NCBI RefSeq assembly: GCF_027580225.2
Contig: NC_073358.2
Coordinates: 43,482,501 to 43,546,500 of the forward strand
Source: Misgurnus anguillicaudatus
Lineage: Eukaryota > Chordata > Actinopteri > Cypriniformes > Cobitidae
Direction of reading: 5' to 3'
Length of the DNA: 64,000 bases
In this document: positions 34,271 to 46,586 of the stretch, one piece after another
Position numbering within the stretch: position 1 is the first letter of the stretch
How the letters are laid out: each line of letters begins with the position of its first letter
The notes under the pieces: generated by a model
The model's input: the letters and a program-made list of their open reading frames with translations, nothing else
What the model was told of the DNA's origin: nothing
Database searches by the model: none
Program-made: the position numbers and the translations under genes

Positions 34271-34545
34271 GTTGTTGTTGTTGTTGTTGTTGTTGTTATT
34301 GTTATTATTATTATCATTATTATTATCATTGATATTATTATCATTGATATTATTATTATAGTATTATCATTATTATTACAATAGCTCTTCTTCTTCTTCT
34401 TGTTCTGCTTCTTCTTCTTTTTCTTTTTCTTCTTTTTCTTCTTCTTCTTCTTCTTCTTCTTCTTATTATTATTATCATTGTTATTTTTATTAACGTTATT
34501 ATCATTATTATTACAATAGGTATTATTATTATTGTTAAGTAATTA
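33797..34545. repeat. Compound ATA/TCA/TTA/TTG/TTC microsatellite
   Basis: About 750 bp of trinucleotide arrays: ATA and GATGAT first, then TTATTATTA, TCGTCATCA, GTTGTTGTT and TTCTTC. Internal spacers such as ACAATAGCTATTATTATT recur in both orientations, so the array is partly palindromic about 33990. Open frames here are low-complexity and not genes. Confidence 0.92.
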
Positions 34546-34599
34546 TAAGAAGATAATATAAAGTATTTAACTTTGGATGTATTATATTGTTTGTTAATC

Positions 34600-35900
34600 A
34601 ATATTATTGTTAATTATTTTTAAAGCCTTATTTTTTTCTCTCATTTTAAACTGTGGAGAAAAGTCACATTTCTGTAACCAAATTCACCTCATAACACTTT
34701 TGAAAGTGATGGTGAGGATTAAAAACACAAATGATAAAAACATTAAATGCCTTTCTAGCGGTTTCTTCTCTGCACCAATGTACTTTTTACAGAAAATTGA
34801 CCATTGCAAATGTTGTTAGTTCAGAATAAGCCTGCAGGCTGCATTCACTGCCGCAGTAAAAATTCATTTCACCACTAAAATTTTCATCCGTCAAAGTCAA
34901 TAGTGTCCCATATCTCTTCCGTATACCTATCCATATATCCATCCATCAATCTTCCTATTTTTTTTGCAGTAAAGAAAGTTTTTGTGACCTTTGTGGATTT
35001 ATTTTCTTTCACCATTTCACACTATGAATACAGCCCATAAAAAACTTGAGACCTGGTATATCATGTGAATAATGAGAGTAGGATTTAACACTTTAATCAA
35101 TGTTTGATTAATATTTAGTCATTTTCCTGCAGCAGGAAGGCCTTCGTAATGGGATCTCTACTGTTTCCTCTTTTGCTTCTTGAGCCCCAGGCTTACACTT
35201 CTGTACACGAGACTCTTAAGACAGAAAGTGACCCGACACCTCAAGAAACCCACCCACCTTGAACTAAATGTCATGATCTAGAATAGAACTAAATCCCTCA
35301 GGAAAATCCACCCTGTAATATTCTTCTTTATAGTGCATCCCTTCAGTAAAGCTCATTACAACTTCTAAATACACCCACACTCACCCAAAACCAACTTTGC
35401 TGACAGGCCAGCTTAATACAGGAGGAAGATTTAATTGCTCAGAGATTGCTCTTTCATAGCTCAAGAGACTAAATGTTTAAGTTCTCAATTGTTTAATGGA
35501 AGTATCAACAACAACAAGAGCAATAAGTGTACAGTATAAAGCTAGTTGATGCATAATGTCCATGAGCTTTTTTTAATGAACATCAGTAATTTAGGTTAAC
35601 ATTTATATTCATGCAAAAGGTAAAGTGGTACAGTACATCAGATCTTTTAGGTCAAAAGTTATATTCATGCAAAAGGTAAAGTGGTACAGTATATACAGTA
35701 CATACAAGACCCACCCTCGCCATGCAGCGGTTTAGAGGAAACTTTCAGAGTTTACCTGTATTTTGGTACTGGTGTCTGAATGATATCTTACTGGCTTGTG
35801 TGAACAACACATTTTGGCCAATAATTGGTAACGGTTGATAAAAGCAATTTAAATTTGTTTAAAATGAGAGGAAAAAACAAGGCTTTTAAAATAAACACCA
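34600..35900. other. Spacer between microsatellites, no gene seen
   Basis: The sequence is of ordinary composition. A direct repeat of about 40 bp around TATTCATGCAAAAGGTAAAG occurs at 35606-35640 and 35650-35690. No coding sequence or RNA is recognised. Confidence 0.5.
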
Positions 35901-35942
35901 AAAATATTAATTAACAAACAATATAATGCATCCAAAGTTAAA

Positions 35943-35961
35943 AATATTATTATTGTTATTA

Positions 35962-36014
<53 letters not shown>

Positions 36015-36029
36015 GCTTATTATTATGCC

Positions 36030-36062
<33 letters not shown>

Positions 36063-36200
36063 CACAGTAGCTATTATTATTATTATTATTATTATTGTTA
36101 TTATTATCATCATTATTTTTAATGTTATTATTATTATTAATAATATTATCACAATAGCTATTATTATTATTACTGTCATAATAAAAATAGAAAAAAAATA
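35943..36200. repeat. TTA microsatellite, inverse partner of the 33.8 kb array
   Basis: It is mainly TTATTATTA with the same ACAATAGCTATTATTATT and TTACTGTCAT spacers as the larger array. It lies just inside the right arm at 36264-36326. Confidence 0.9.
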
Positions 36201-36263
36201 ATAATAATAATTGCTGTTGTTGTTGTTAACACCGCACAATGTGACACAAAAAGCTTTTGTCAT

Positions 36264-36326
36264 GCTGTACAGCTAAGTGGAGAAAAGTTGCTTTATACTA
36301 AAAGAAAAGCTGCTCTTTATAATAAA
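36264..36326 (-). repeat. Right arm of inverted repeat bounding the microsatellite block
   Basis: It contains GCTGTACAGCTAAGTGGAGA and AAGAAAAGCTGCTCTTTATA, the inverse of the left arm with a few changes. Confidence 0.75.
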
Positions 36327-36344
36327 ACAAACTACTGACATGCA

Positions 36345-37079
36345 TAAAATAAAATTTGAACACTTTTGGTTATCGGCCGATAGTTTAAAAACTGCCGATA
36401 GTCATGGCCGATATATCTTGTCAATCAAAAGAGAACAGGAAAATACAATGAATTTGAGCTCTGTGTATAGAAAATATAAAGAAACATCACTAATGTTCAG
36501 TATTAATGGTCATTATATGAATGAATCAAATTCAGAAAATGTAATCTTCAGAATTTAGTTAATGCAAGTCAGGGGCGTAGCACAAGGTCCCGGGCCCTAT
36601 GCAGTCCTGATGGGCCCCCCATTGTTCTTCTGAGAAAGACATTTCAACCGCATCGCAGAAGTTTGCGCTCGACCATACTGTATGCTCAACTAACATAAAC
36701 AAAATGTGCGTGCAGATGGACTAAACCATTTGGCGCATTAGCAAGGGGTGGGACCGTTAGACTTTAGATAGTTTTTACTTATACAAAATGTAGTCAGTCA
36801 AACAGTTATTCAGCCAATACACTAACTTTACATTTCATCAGACATTCATTATGAAATTTAGTAAGGAAATGAAAATATCTAGGTAAAATAAAATATATTC
36901 CAAACTTTTCAAGGGCCCTCTCTCCCCTTGGAGCCCTGGTAATCAGTACTGGTTTTACCCCCAGTCCGACGCCCCTATGCAAGTTAATATAACCACCAAA
37001 CTATCTGTATCGGCCAATATCAGTCTGAATAATCGGCTATCGACATCGGTGGAAAAATTTTTATATTGGTGCATCTCTA
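36345..37079. mobile_element. hAT-type element with CGGCCGATA repeats, interrupted
   Basis: The right end reads GGTGCATCTCTA, whose inverse TAGAGATGCACC is a common fish hAT terminus. Subterminal GGCCGATA and TCGGCCAATATCAG units occur on both sides. The left terminus is lost. A 407-bp element is nested at 36570-36976. Confidence 0.7.
36570..36976. mobile_element. Nested hAT-type element (CAGGGGCGTAGC end)
   Basis: ATGCAAGT stands on both sides (36562-36569 and 36977-36984), an 8-bp duplication. The ends CAGGGGCGTAGC and GTCCGACGCCCCT are imperfect inverses. The subterminal part is GGGCCC-rich at both sides. It has no coding sequence. Confidence 0.85.
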
Positions 37080-37232
37080 GCTTTTAGTGGTAAAATAATT
37101 TTGGTAATTTTATGGTAATTAACAGAATTACTGTGTAAAAGAGGCTATTTTTAAACTCTATAGCAAAAAATGTATTGTGTTTATTGCTGTCTTATCCTTT
37201 TTAATTCTCCCATTGCTGGTATTTAGGTATTT

Positions 37233-38794
37233 AGGGACAGATTTACTAAACGAGGCAAGTAAAATATGTGCGGGTTATTTACTAAAAAGGGGCAAATTAA
37301 AGGCACGATAGGCAGGAATTATCTAAAAAAACTTTACAAATTTGTTTAAACTGTCTTTATATACCAATACATAAGTAAAATGTAAGTACTCTGAAAAAGA
37401 GAGTATAAAACTCGAGTGTCTGTAGACCTATCACGACTGTTTTAAACACAGTTCATTATTTCCATTCGGGATGAAACAAATGATTAGCTTGCGCGAATAT
37501 CACTCTCTCTCGCGACCATGGCACCACCCCTGTTGCTATGGGATCTGCCCACACATGCCCACACCCGATTGATTTGAACGTGCATGAGGCACTCTAGGAA
37601 GAGCAAAAGTACGGCAGAGAAAGAGCATTCAGAACTCACTGTACCTGCATATCCAGTCAGTGAAGGCAAAAAAGGAATAAACAAAGAAATCAAACGAGAG
37701 TAAATATCGCGTGGCTTTTTTCCTCGAGTCGATGATGCGGTAGCGGTATTGTCTCCGGAGTGTAGTCCTCATCAGAGTCAACAATGCTTTCATCACGGAA
37801 ACTGTTCCATGCAAAACACCGTTTATGAATCTTCCACGAAATTCACCTTCATCACAGTGTAACTGATGGTAATAAAAAAACTTGTATCAATGCAACCTGT
37901 TTTTAGCTTTGTCTTATAAATATAACTAGCTCGTTTGTTACAGAATCAAACAAATATATTTTAAACTTTACCAGTATCGATATGCTAGCTTAATAGTGAG
38001 TACTAAAAGCCATCCTATTTGTTTTTATTCATAGTGATAAAGTTAGGTATATTATTACATGTGAATCTGACATGATGTTACTACATGCACTGCGCTCCTT
38101 CCTCTCCGCTCGTCTCAGGTAAATGCTTCTCCCAGCAGAGCCGTTCATGTGTTTTGGGGCGTGGCTTTAGGAGAAACCCATAAGGGAGGGAGTGGAGTTA
38201 ATGGAAAAATGAGCTGTGTTTAAAACAGTGGTGAGAGGTCTACAGACACGCGATTTTTATACTCTCTTTTTCAGAGTACTTACATTTTACTCATGTATTG
38301 GAATATAAAGACAGTTTAAACAAATTTGTAAAAAAGTTTTTTTTATAGATAATTCCTGCCAATCCTGCCTTTAAATAACACAGACGCAACAGCTGATTTC
38401 CATAATGACCAACGCAATCTACAAAGAGCACGCAAATTAGTTCAGGGTCGCAAAACAGCAGAGCTGATGAGGTACGGGTGATCTGTGCTTGAGTTCAGCA
38501 CCACGGACTTCGCAGCGGAAAATTTTGGGTGTGAAATCCCAGCTAACAAAGCCATGCTGAAAAGCCACACTGATGAAAAATTAAGGTTTATACAAATTTT
38601 TAAAACGCCTTTAAATATTCTCCTACCATAAATTTACCATAAATGCATATTCAATAAGGTCAGTCGCAAAAATAACTACCACACCTTTTCAGCGCTAATT
38701 ATCCAATGGGCATCTTTAGTAAATCCCAACAGACGTTATTGAACGCCAAAATTATGATTTTCGCTGGCGCAAGCTGTTAGTAAATCTGGCCCCT
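37233..38794. mobile_element. TIR element (AGGGACAGATTTACTAA ends), interrupted
   Basis: AGGGACAGATTTACTAA at the left and TTAGTAAATCTGGCCCCT at the right. The right part (from 38375), with ATTTCCATAATGACCAACGC and TTGAGTTCAGCACCACGGAC, is repeated at 40475-41150. The left part is cut by a 1070-bp TTAA-flanked insertion. Confidence 0.8.
37301..38370. mobile_element. TTAA-flanked element nested at 37.3 kb
   Basis: TTAA lies at 37297-37300 and 38371-38374. The left AGGCACGATAGGCAGGAATT and right AATTCCTGCCAATCCTGCCT ends start arms of about 120 bp that contain AAGTACTCTGAAAAAGAGAG and its inverse. The core (37430-38240) is non-repetitive, with no recognised protein. Confidence 0.85.
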
Positions 38795-38938
38795 AGTTTT
38801 TAGGAGAAAATCTCCAGTATGATTCAAAAGGAAAGGAAAGTAACCTGTAAATTTGTTTATGAAATATCTATTACACTATATGATTTCCCAAATAACATCA
38901 CTGAAGACTGTCAGAGAAAGGTCATAAAATGGTCTCTA

Positions 38939-39069
38939 CTGTATCTGTCACTGGGGCGGTACCCTTTCAAAAAGTACACCTTTGCACCTCAGAGGTACAT
39001 ATTGGTACTTAATGGCGTAATGGTATATTGGGACCTTTTTAAAGAGTACTGCCCCTGTGACAGCTAGTG
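38939..39069. mobile_element. Short MITE (CTGTCACTGGGGC ends)
   Basis: TGTATCTGTCACTGGGGCGG at the left and CTGCCCCTGTGACAGCTAG at the right are inverses. The interior has GTACATATTGGTACTTAATG. It is a better kept relative of 9019-9240. Confidence 0.8.
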
Positions 39070-40270
39070 TACAGTAATGTTATTCGTCTCCTTAACTGAT
39101 TGCACACTCACCCATTGTTGTTGCATGTTGCATTACGTCCTCAGAGTCTTTCCGCTTGTTAATTCAAGGTTAAAGCAAGGAGATCCTGGGAATCTTGATT
39201 AAAGCCTAATGCTGAATATTCCATGTGCATAAATGTTTATGTGAAGTCTTGTGGTTTTCCCACACTCTCTGCTGCGATTTCTCTCTGTTTGTTCATTAAT
39301 AATGTGACCTTGGAGAGTCAGTGTTAGACAGGCTGTTGGAGGATTTAAAGATTAGCCCGGCTCTCTCTTCACTCCATCTTCTGCTCCACCTTATAGAAGT
39401 ATGATATGTTTATTGGCCTGCCAGACGCACAAGAGAGATCCCCGCACCCCCACCAGCCTCTGCCCTTCGCTCCATCTCTCTCATATTTTTTGGCGTTCAT
39501 CCATTATCTGCTTCATCTCTTTCCCCTTGTGCACTTCCTGTATCTTTTCCTTATTAAATCTCGCCCGCTTGTGCTTTTCTGCCTTTTTTCCTTCTTATAT
39601 GAACTGTGCAGATTTACAGCGGATAATCAAAATCACCATCTTGTCTATTAATCTCTTTTTCTGTCTTCATCTATTTCTAATGCACTCTCTCTGTACTTTG
39701 GCACACAAAATGCCCTTTTCTGGATTGTGCTGTCTTGTATTGTAAAAACTAGACGTAGACAGTCAATGTAATGTATAATCGGCAAGACATTGTCTATTAA
39801 ACAAACGGTACATGAAAATAAGGTTCTTGTGGCAGATTTAGCCAAACCCCGAAAGGAATTTGTTATCAGTGGACCCAAAAAATATTTGGAGAATAGTTTA
39901 TACCCCCAAATTTAAACTTTTTTAGTTTTTTGTCCTAACAAAATTTCAATGCATAATACTGACATAAATAGGTAATTCTTTTGACATGACTACACCGTTA
40001 CTCATCATCATAAGTCATTGCTCGCTCATATGTCATAGATGCGTCAATGTAATAATAAAATAAAATGTAATATTGCAATAAAATATAAAAAATATGTTTT
40101 GGAACTATCACAAAGTCAATAACATTAGCGAACTTTTTCCATAGCGATTTTTACAAATCTTTTTTTTCTGAGAACATAACCGTATACATGAACACAAGGC
40201 TAAAAGCAACAAGTGATTATTTGTTATTAAAATACTTTTTAATTTCAAAAAATACTTGTATTCATGGGGC
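39070..40270. other. No gene seen
   Basis: Repeat-poor to about 39700 and pyrimidine-rich on the plus strand at 39360-39700, then AT-rich. Frames such as 39401-39745 have no family likeness. Confidence 0.5.
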
Positions 40271-40454
40271 ATATCGGAAATTTATTAAACCCCTTTGTCC
40301 GAAGTGTGGTCCCGAAAATCTTCATTTGAAGATACCTTCCTTCCTGGCCCTTCCCCCCACCCCTTCCCCTCTAGCCAAAAGAGCATTGAGACACCCCTAC
40401 CCCTTCACCTGAATGCGCGAAACAAAGGGGAAGGGGTAGAATTGGGATTGGGCC

Positions 40455-41150
40455 CAAATAACATAGGCGCAAGATCTGATTTCCATTATGACCAACGCAA
40501 TCTACTAAGAGCAGCGCAAATCAGTTTAGGGTCGCAAATAAGCAAAGCTAATCTTGAGTTCAGCACCACGGACAGCTCAGCGGGAAATTTCGGGGTGTGT
40601 AATCCCAGCTAACAAAGTCATAGTACACTGAAAATGAAGGTTTACAAGAACTTTTAAAACGTCTGGTATTGTGTGACTTCTCCTATTGACTCCTATTTTA
40701 TTTCCTTCAGCAAATAAAGAAATAACATGGCTTTTTGAATAATATGTTCCTCTGCCATTCCAAATAAAACATGTTTAAAAAATCCTCTGCATTGTCACGC
40801 GCTCTCTGTGATGCCTCTTTTTTTATGATTGCAACCATTTTAGGCGCAAAATAATTGAAGACATGCTTTTTTCTGTGTTAAATAATGGGGCAAATACCAG
40901 TCATAACACACACGCAAACATTGGTAAATAGTGCTCCGTAATCCATTAAAATAATCTCCTCCCAAAAAATTGGCGCCTGAAACAGAAACTCCTACAAATG
41001 CATATGCAATAAGGTCAGTCACAAAAATAACTAGACCACACCTTTTCAGCGCTAATTATCCACTGCGCAACTTTAGTAAATCAGGACAGTCGTTATTTAA
41101 CAACAAAATTATGGTTTGCGCTGATGCAAGCTGTTAGTAAATCTGGCCCT
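40455..41150. mobile_element. Partial copy of the TTTACTAA-ended element
   Basis: It shares ATTTCCATTATGACCAACGC, AGTTCAGCACCACGGACA and the right end TTAGTAAATCTGGCCCT with 37233-38794. The left end is missing. Just upstream (40345-40450) lies a segment of ACCCCTTCCCCT and GGGGAAGGGGTAG inverse units that may be another old MITE. Confidence 0.7.
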
Positions 41151-41329
41151 GAATGTTAAAATAAAGTTCTAAACTGTGTATTATTTCATACTGTGGGACA
41201 TTTCATAAGACTTTTTTTAAGATATCAAATACATCTTTAGTACGTATGTGAAGTTTTAGCTCAAAATATAATATAGATTTTAAATATTATTTATTATATC
41301 ATGTTAAAATTGACACTTTGTAGGTGTGA

Positions 41330-41610
41330 GCAAAAATGTGCTGTTTCTGTGTGTCATTTTAAATGCAAATGAGCTAAACTCTGCACTAAATGGCAGTGCC
41401 GTGGTTGAACAGTGCAGATTAAGGGGCGGTATTATCCCCTTCTGACATCACAAGTGGAGCCAAATTTCAATGACCTATTTTTTCACAAGCTTGCAGAGAA
41501 TGGTTTACCAAAACTAAGTTACTGGGTTGATCTTTTACACATTTTCTAGGTTGATAGAAGCACTGGGGACCAATATTTAGCACTTAAACATGGAAAAAGT
41601 CAAATTTTCA
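41330..41610 (-). mobile_element. Partial copy of the AGGGGTCAT family
   Basis: The inverse of the left subterminal part of 13994-14529 is present, including ACTAAGTTACTGGGTTGATC and TTTAGCACTTAAACATGG. The outer TTAA end is lost at the junction with the next element. Confidence 0.65.
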
Positions 41611-41633
41611 GCAATTTGAAAAAAGTCATTTAA

Positions 41634-42163
41634 CTCATTCACCGCCAGCCTTTTTGAGAAAAGTTGCCCACCTGCATTTTTGTGATTTTCACAAAATTTT
41701 CACAAAATTCCTTGCAAGAAAAATAATTTTCTATAAATATATAAACATACAAATTATATCAAATTAAAGAACACACCCTCTGCTTTCAAACAAACAATAA
41801 ACAAACAAACAAACAAACAAACAAAATGGGGAAAAAACGTTTCATTATATATTTACTTTTTCCACTTAATTTAACCACTGAAATATGGATATTTCTCTTC
41901 AAAAATACAACATTTTGAGCAAAAAGCTTAAAAAATTGCGTTTTTTTAAGGAATTTATGTTAGAGATCAGACTCAGAATGACTATCAAACATAAAGGCAT
42001 TTAAAATAAATCTTAAAATCTTTTTAACATCCGTTTTTGATAAATTCGTTTTGGATAAAAGCGGTATTACACTTTCACTTTGAAATTCGTCCAGAAAGGC
42101 ATTTTTATTAGTTAAATATGAACTCATAAATGACGAGATAACTCGTCAATGGCGGTGAATGAG
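41634..42163. mobile_element. TTAA-flanked element (CTCATTCACCGCCA ends)
   Basis: TTAACTCATTCACCGCCAGC at the left and TGGCGGTGAATGAGTTAA at the right, so TTAA is duplicated at 41630-41633 and 42164-42167. It contains a CAAA microsatellite near 41793-41825. There is no coding sequence. Confidence 0.88.
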
Positions 42164-42568
42164 TTAAGCAATATGAAAGTTATGAGGACATGTTATTGTT
42201 TGTTTTGTAATGTTGAAATTCAGAAGTTTTCTGTTATGTAAGTTTTAGCTTTAGCCTACTCATTGAGTAATCATGTACAAATACTCATACAGTAAACTTA
42301 TTCGTGCTTCCTGTCAGCATCATTAATTACATACAGTTTGGTAAGAAATATTTATTTCTAAAAATTGTTCAACAAGTAAATAAACAAATAGAATTTTCAA
42401 CATGAATTTCAACAAATTAAGTGGAGTGAACTTAATTTATACTTGTAAGTACAACTCCCTGGCTTATGTTTAAATAAATCAATACAAATAGGTGTTACAA
42501 TTTTATTAAGGTAAACCCTCCAGTGAATTTTTGCCACTTCCAGCCCTGGTAACAAGAAACAGTTATAT

Positions 42569-43025
42569 GGGCCCTATTTTAACAATCTAAGCACATTGTC
42601 TAAATGGCCACTTTTGCTAATTTAATGATGGGGAAAATGGTTTGTGCGCCAAGTGCATGGCCTAAAAGAGTTGTTCCTATTTCCTAATGAGTAATGGGTG
42701 TGTTTTGGGCGTAACATGCAATAAACCAACGAGAGTCTCAGCTCTCATCCTCTTTAAAAGCCCATTACTTAGCGCTCATTAAATAACAAAAACAATACTG
42801 CGGCATTGACTTTAGACTTTAGACCAGGTTTTTGTTGGTCAATGGCGTAGTCTGTTTTAGTTTTCAGACAAGAACACCTATGGGCGCAAAATTGGGAACA
42901 AATGCATTTGCTATTTAAACACTGTGGCGCTAAACGTGAAAATGATCATTGCGCTGGGTTGAAACTAGCAAAAGAAACTTGCGTTGCGCATTGCGCTGCA
43001 TTGCGCCAGGTGTATTATAGAGCCC
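42569..43025. mobile_element. TIR element (GGGCCCTATTTTAAC family)
   Basis: The left end GGGCCCTATTTTAACAATC and right end GTGTATTATAGAGCCC are imperfect inverses. The interior has GTGGCGCTAAACGTGAAAAT and GCGCATTGCGCTGCATTGCG repeats, as at 12673-13750. Confidence 0.75.
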
Positions 43026-43639
43026 ATATAGGCTTAGAACAACATTGTGTGATCATAACTTCTGTAATTGTGAACCCTGGTTGACTATATGAAAAGCTTA
43101 GCTTAATTTGTCTTTTAAGCTTTTAAGGCTGAAAGCAATAGGCATAACAGACAAAAAATCACGTCTACTTGAAACAAGCAGATACACCTACTTCTTTCCT
43201 CTGGGTTGGTGCGATTCTCTGTGGAAGAAAACAGGACATCTGTTATCTTTCCCTGCTGTCATCTACCAACCAAGTGGGTTTCCCAAAGAAATCAATTGAG
43301 CAATGTTCCACCTAAAGAAAAGAAAAAATAATGCTCCTCACATTTATAAAATGAGGAAAGAGTTGAAATAAAACAGGCGGGATGCATTTCCATTGATTAA
43401 TAGGTATGTAGCTGAAGAGACCTTTAGCACAATATATTTCACAATAAATCAGTTTATAAATGATAAAAACAGAAACCTTGGCATGAAGCTGTGCATGGGT
43501 GGTATCCCTTCACTGCAGATCTCCAGGTATGTCATGCCTTGATAAACAGCCCAACCTCATCCTCAACCTCCATCTATCTTAATGTTTTAGAAATCATCTA
43601 GCAGAGAGGCAGAAAACACTTAATCTTTACAAGCCGTAT

Positions 43640-43930
43640 AGTGAAAGAGGGCCGAGTCAATGATGTGTGAGCGATATGAGCAGGGAAGGTCACGGGCTGG
43701 ACGCGTGTGCCGTGGGCTCACTGAGACTATTATATCAATGTTGTTTAATGATGTCAAAATGGCCATCAATTATCTGATTATCCGCAATTTATAATGGGAG
43801 AGGTACTTTGACAGGCCAGGTTGGCACAGGTATGTGATTTTGGGGGGATGTGGTGTAAAGTGGGGTTGGCGGATTGAGAACAGCTGAAGGTGAGAACAGC
43901 TTTACTAATTCGTTAAGACGTTCATTATCA
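43640..43930. promoter_or_regulatory. Candidate conserved non-coding element
   Basis: A complex, repeat-free stretch with ATGTCAAAATGGCCATCAAT followed by TATCTGATTATCCGCAATTT. It has homeodomain-like ATTA and TGATTA cores in a TE-free pocket. It is called on texture only; no alignment was possible. Confidence 0.25.
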
Positions 43931-44138
43931 CCTGTGGCAAGCCTGAGAGTGTCTGCTTTGATGCTTTTCCATCACATTCACTTTAAAATCTCTAAAAATA
44001 GAAGAAGTGATAAACCGGATGGAACACCTAATTAATACAGATTTGGACAGAGTCACTAAGATTATACACAAGCTGTGCCCAAAACCCAAGCAGCTGCTGT
44101 ATTCAAAATTTTAAACCGCATTGAAACCTACACAGGTA

Positions 44139-45048
44139 TGGAGGACCACAAGAGTCATGCAAAATGTAATAAAGAACTTCAATATTTAATAACTACCTGA
44201 ACAATAAAAATAGCAATTAATAGATTTGTTTTTGTAAAAATCATTAATTAATCTATAAATAAATAGACAAAGTTACAAAAAAATAATTATGTACCATTTT
44301 ATTAGGCAATAAAAAGTGAAATTATAAAAATAACGTAGAAATGAAATATTAATCCATTAATAAATAGTTCAATTTACAAAAACAAAACAAAACACTCAAC
44401 AAGTTCACCATTCCAAACTGCATTTACAAATTCCCAATTCAACAATGGAATCCCAAAATGTACCTCAAAAAGCGATTTAAAAAGAGAAATAAATAACTGG
44501 ATTTATAAATTGAACGACAAATACAGGTGTAAATTAGGCATTTAAAAGGGCATTTCCATTTAACATTTCTGTTTTCATTTCCCGATGGTTCTCCTTATTC
44601 TTTTCGCTATTTGATTTCGTTTTAGCCTCTCCATTTAGCCTTATCGTGACTCTCTGGGTCCTTGCAAATGGTCAAATGAGAAATGCAAATTAGCTATGGC
44701 CAGGTGGATGTAACAAGCTCGCTGATTGGCTCTGATTGTAAATCATGTGCAGATTTATAGATCTCGGATTAGGACCCAAAGAGTCACGGAAAAGCTTTGA
44801 TTTAATTTGAACTATTTATTAATGGATTAATATTTCATTTCTACATTATTTTTATAATCTCACTTTTTATTGCCTAATAAAATGTAACATAATTCTTTTT
44901 TTTTAATTTGTAACTTTGTCTATTTATTTATTTATAGATTAACTAATGAATTTTTAAACAAATCTATTAATTGTCCAGGCAGTTATTAAACACTGAAGAT
45001 ATTCTTTATTACATTTTGCATGACTCTTGTAGTCCTCCATACACAGGT
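44139..45048. mobile_element. Long inverted-repeat element (TATGGAGGACCACAAGAGTC ends)
   Basis: The left GGACCACAAGAGTCATGCAA mirrors TTGCATGACTCTTGTAGTCC near 45020. The arms, about 270 bp, continue with AATAGACAAAGTTACAAAAA and its inverse. The middle includes a second inverse pair (GACTCTCTGGGTCC near 44649 and GGACCCAAAGAGTC near 44772). No coding sequence is seen. Confidence 0.85.
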
Positions 45049-46020
45049 GCTGTATACATCTGCTAAAGGTAGGTTATAATAAATACATTTGATAAATGTT
45101 TAATTAAGTTTCTTATTGTATTTTTACATTGATCAAGTATGGTACATCATTCAAGTATTGTATACTGTAAAAAAAGTCAAAATATGTACTGTAGGACAAG
45201 AAATGTATACTTTCTACCAATATGTACCTTTAGGTACTAATATGAATTCTCATTGAATAAAGGAATTATGGCTATGTGTACACTAGTCCAGATAAACTTA
45301 AAAACAGGCAATTTCGTTTGAAAATGCTGTTCATCCATGCTAACATTTTCAAAAAGTTGCATCCCTGTACTGTGCATGAGTAAAATGTAACCCTGCTTCC
45401 GAAATCGCATCCTGGTCCCGTACACACTGCATATTAATTTGGTTGTCACTTCACCTTTTAATACTTATTCCTGTTTTGTACACACAGTTCAGTCATTTAC
45501 AGGACTGACAACCACATTCTACAACCGAAAAAACTCCCGCAAAAAGTGGGTAGTGACAACTGCATTTACAGAAACTTTGCATAGTGTGTACATAACCAAA
45601 CTGAATAACTAGTAGTTAATAAAGTGTTTAAACATGCATCATAGACATGACAGGTCTCTGTTCTGAAAAAAAAAATGCCTAGAAGGGGGAAAAGTCTTCT
45701 GTATGCATGGTGCAGAAAATGACATGGGCACGAGTGTTGCCAAATCTTGCACGACAAAAAACAGCGAACAAGAAAAATCCAATAATAAACAGAAATGAAT
45801 CCAATGCTTTACCCCCAAGATCAAAATATTGGGACCGACACCTTCACACTTTAATAACACCAAAAACTTGATCGCTTCATGAGCCAAAAGCCAAAAACCG
45901 TAGGCGAGTACAAAAAAGACGACAACACTGCATGACAACGCGCTCTGGAGCAGCCTCACAAATGCATACAATACACAACGCCAAGATGAAGGTTTATTGC
46001 AAAACATAACGCTGTTAAAT
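45049..46020. other. No gene seen
   Basis: AT-rich sequence with a GTACCTTTAGGTAC-type scrap near 45220. The 122-codon minus frame at 45639-46007 is hydrophobic with no recognised family and atypical composition for a gene, so it is not called. Confidence 0.5.
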
Positions 46021-46023
46021 GAT

Positions 46024-46586
46024 TTTGGTCAAAGCTGTGAGTGATAACCACATGAGACGGCAGCACAAATGTCTTTTTCGTGTTAGTCGTACGAATTTCT
46101 ATAAAAAGTTTTTGGTGTACGTGGCACAACTTTTTGTGTCATTTTATGTATTGCTTTCTAATTTTTTTCCACTATTTTTAAATCATTGTCACCTCAGGTT
46201 GGGGTTAGATTTGGGGATTGGGTTAGGATGTACTTTTATGTATTGGTTTCTACATGTTTTTCTTTTGCTTTTAAAACTATTCTTGCTTGGAGTTGGGGTT
46301 AGAGTTGGGTTTTGGGTTAGGATGTCTAAAAATGTAACAGAAAGTGATTCTAACCCCAACCCCAAGCGACAATCGTAAGAATATTGGAAAAAACAATGAG
46401 AAAACAATACATAAAATGACACAAAGAAGACAGTCGTGCAATGGGCACGAAAAACTATTTATAAAAATTTGTGCGACTGACACGAAAAAGACATTTGTGC
46501 TCAAGGCACGAAAAAATCGTAATTTTGTGCCATGGACAAAAACAAATTAATCAAATTTTTATGACTATAACACGACTTTCCATGAG
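46024..46586. mobile_element. Foldback MITE related to 15266-15780, copy 2
   Basis: It carries repeated short inverse units such as TTTTTCGTG/CACGAAAAA and an interior of GGGGTTAGA and TCTAACCCC stretches. The right end has CTATAACACGACTTTCCATG. Confidence 0.7.

Noticed and set aside
33796..34361. Open frames rich in Ile, Leu, Ser or Met in both strands
   Set aside because: They are translations of trinucleotide microsatellites; the same holds for 35907-36263 and 34356-34601.
33796..36213. CRISPR-like regular repeats
   Set aside because: The periodicity is that of simple trinucleotide repeats, in a vertebrate nuclear sequence.
45639..46007. 122-codon hydrophobic minus frame
   Set aside because: AT-rich composition and no recognisable domain or signal layout; treated as chance.
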